From an uncultured Clostridium sp. (GTDB taxonomy: Bacteria; Bacillota; Clostridia; TANB77; CAG-508), in the NCBI GenBank assembly GCA_905203195.1, contig CAJKVD010000054.1, positions 1 through 6,005 on the forward strand: a DNA stretch of 6,005 nucleotides, given 5' to 3'. Shown here one piece after another: positions 4,689-6,005 of the stretch; within the stretch, counting starts at the first letter, position 1, and the number at the start of each line of letters is the position of its first letter. A program made the translations under genes and the position numbers. Under the pieces are notes generated by a model. That model was not told the origin of the DNA and searched no databases. It saw only the letters and a program-made list of their open reading frames with translations.

Positions 4689-5921
4689 CTATTTTTGCAT
4701 CTCTTCTATTGCCTTTAATATTCCATATTTTCCATATTCATATGTTAATCCGCCTTGCAAATATGCTATGTATGGCTCTCTAATAGGCCCATCACAACTT
4801 AACTCAATTGTGGATCCTTCTGTAAATGTTCCTGCTGCCATTATTACTTTATCCTGATATCCTCCCATATCTCCTGGTTCTGGTATTACATTACTATCTA
4901 TTGGAGAACCTTTTTGTATACCTTGACAAAACTTAATTAATTTTTCTGCACTTCCTAAATGAATTGTTTGAACTATATCTGCCCTTTTTTCGTCATATTT
5001 AGGTTCAACATCATAACCTAACTCTTCCAAAATCTTACTTGCAAATATTGCTGTTTTCACACTACTTGCAACAACTTGTGGTGCAAAAAACAATCCTTTT
5101 AATAAATTCATATTTTGATTTAAAGAAGGTCCTATTTCCTTTCCTATTCCAGGCGCTGTTAATCTTTCTGCACACAATTCAACCAAATCTTTTTTACCAA
5201 CAATATATGCACCACTTGTAGCAATTCCTGCTCCCAAGTTTTTCATTAAAGAACCAACTGCAATATCTGCACCTGCTTCTATCGGTTCTTTTTCTTCTAC
5301 AAATTCTCCATAACAATTATCTACCATTATTATAACTTCTGTATTAATTTTCCTTATTTTCTTAATAATATTTTCAATTTTATTAATATTCAAACTTTTT
5401 CTTGTTGAATATCCTCTTGACCTTTGAATTTCTATTAATTTTACATCTTTTTTTTGCAATCTTTCCAATATTGCTTTTTCGTCAAACTCGTTATTTATTA
5501 ATTCTATCTGTTCATATTTTACACCATATGATTTTAATGAACTTCTACTTGGATTTTCACCTAAACCTATTACTGTCTGTAATGTATCATATGGAGCACC
5601 TGTAATACTTATCATTGTATCATTTGGATACAATAATGCTGATAATGTAATTGCTAATGCATGTGTTCCTGATATAAACTGTGCCCTAACCAAACTATCT
5701 TCTGCTTTAAAAACCTTTGCATAAATTTCTTCTATTTTATTTCTTCCAGGTTCATCTATTCCATATCCTGTTGATGTTTGTAAATGCATTTCTTGCAAAT
5801 TACATTCTTGAAATGCTTTGATAACTTTCATACTATTTATTTTGCACACATTTTGCACATTTTCAAATTCTTTTTCTAAATCTTTTTCTACTTCTTTTGA
5901 TAATTCTTCTAATTTATTCAT
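4689..5921 (-). CDS. Methionine gamma-lyase family PLP enzyme ('aluminium resistance protein')
   Basis: Cytosolic pyridoxal-phosphate enzyme of 410 residues, full length for the Met_gamma_lyase (YnbB-like) family in fold type I. The N-terminal TGYGIDEPGRNKIE (51-64) is typical. QFISGTHALA (81-90) is the cofactor phosphate-binding loop and GAPYDT (108-113) follows. D201 in IIMVDNCYGEF should contact the pyridine nitrogen. The Schiff-base lysine is K227 in GSLMKNLGAGIA (223-234). The C-terminal part has PEPGDMGGYQDKVIMAAG and SCDGPIREPY. By homology it handles sulfur amino acids, but substrates are rarely tested and the aluminium name is historical. AAGGTG stands 8 nt before the ATG. It is first in the unit with the flavoprotein and yigZ. 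Confidence 0.92.
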   Translation of the reverse strand: MNKLEELSKEVEKDLEKEFENVQNVCKINSMKVIKAFQECNLQEMHLQTSTGYGIDEPGRNKIEEIYAKVFKAEDSLVRAQFISGTHALAITLSALLYPNDTMISITGAPYDTLQTVIGLGENPSRSSLKSYGVKYEQIELINNEFDEKAILERLQKKDVKLIEIQRSRGYSTRKSLNINKIENIIKKIRKINTEVIIMVDNCYGEFVEEKEPIEAGADIAVGSLMKNLGAGIATSGAYIVGKKDLVELCAERLTAPGIGKEIGPSLNQNMNLLKGLFFAPQVVASSVKTAIFASKILEELGYDVEPKYDEKRADIVQTIHLGSAEKLIKFCQGIQKGSPIDSNVIPEPGDMGGYQDKVIMAAGTFTEGSTIELSCDGPIREPYIAYLQGGLTYEYGKYGILKAIEEMQK

Positions 5922-5954
5922 TTACCATTCACCTTCCACAAATTATAGTTATAT

Positions 5955-5983
5955 TTTATAGCACATTTTTCAAAAAAACACAA
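5955..5983 (-). promoter_or_regulatory. Candidate promoter of the lyase-flavoprotein-yigZ unit
   Basis: On the minus strand TTGTGT (5983-5978) and TATAAA (5960-5955) are 17 bp apart. The -10 matches 5 of 6 consensus positions and the -35 only its TTG core. A second, perfect TATAAT lies at 5947-5942 but has no matching -35. Predicted start near 5948 gives a leader of about 27 nt containing the Shine-Dalgarno. No terminator or other gene is visible between here and the window edge. Confidence 0.4.
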
Positions 5984-6005
5984 TACATTAGTTATTTAAT
6001 TATAA

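Overview
The window is strongly AT-rich DNA with clear Shine-Dalgarno sequences (GGAGG types), and it carries spo0A, the master regulator of endospore formation. Together these point to a low-GC, anaerobic, spore-forming member of the Clostridia; I cannot name a genus. Every gene I support lies on the minus strand, so transcription runs from high to low coordinates.

Right part (5983 down to 2759): a tight three-gene unit. A PLP enzyme of the methionine gamma-lyase / 'aluminium resistance' family is followed after 11 bp by a HI0933/BaiN-type flavoprotein, and after 17 bp by a YigZ/IMPACT-family protein. The short gaps suggest one transcript from a candidate promoter near 5955-5983. These are housekeeping-type genes with loosely defined roles.

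Middle (2758 down to 1554): spo0A stands alone behind its own very good sigma-A-type promoter (TTGCAC-N17-TATAAT). Its leader and the promoter flanks hold small inverted repeats. The usual clostridial upstream partner spoIVB is not there. Downstream of spo0A lies about 410 bp without a supported gene. It contains a hairpin directly after the stop codon, a less AT-rich structured patch, and a long intrinsic terminator about 180 bp away with a tiny 9-codon ORF and its own SD running into it.

Left part (1386 down to 1) looks accessory: a RimJ/RimL-like GNAT acetyltransferase, an unrecognised 108-residue ORF that may be 5'-truncated, and a 36-residue charged helical microprotein with an excellent SD. 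Two copies of a roughly 107-bp element occur here, each just 4 bp after a stop codon (GNAT and the microprotein). The element's ends are nearly identical between copies, while its two internal hairpins differ by compensatory changes. One hairpin pairs best as minus-strand RNA and the other as plus-strand RNA; each is followed by a T-tract on its own strand, so the element reads as a bidirectional terminator. The two hairpin loops carry the same heptamer within a copy but a different heptamer between copies. This gene-then-structured-repeat arrangement resembles a cassette array and is the most unusual thing in the window.
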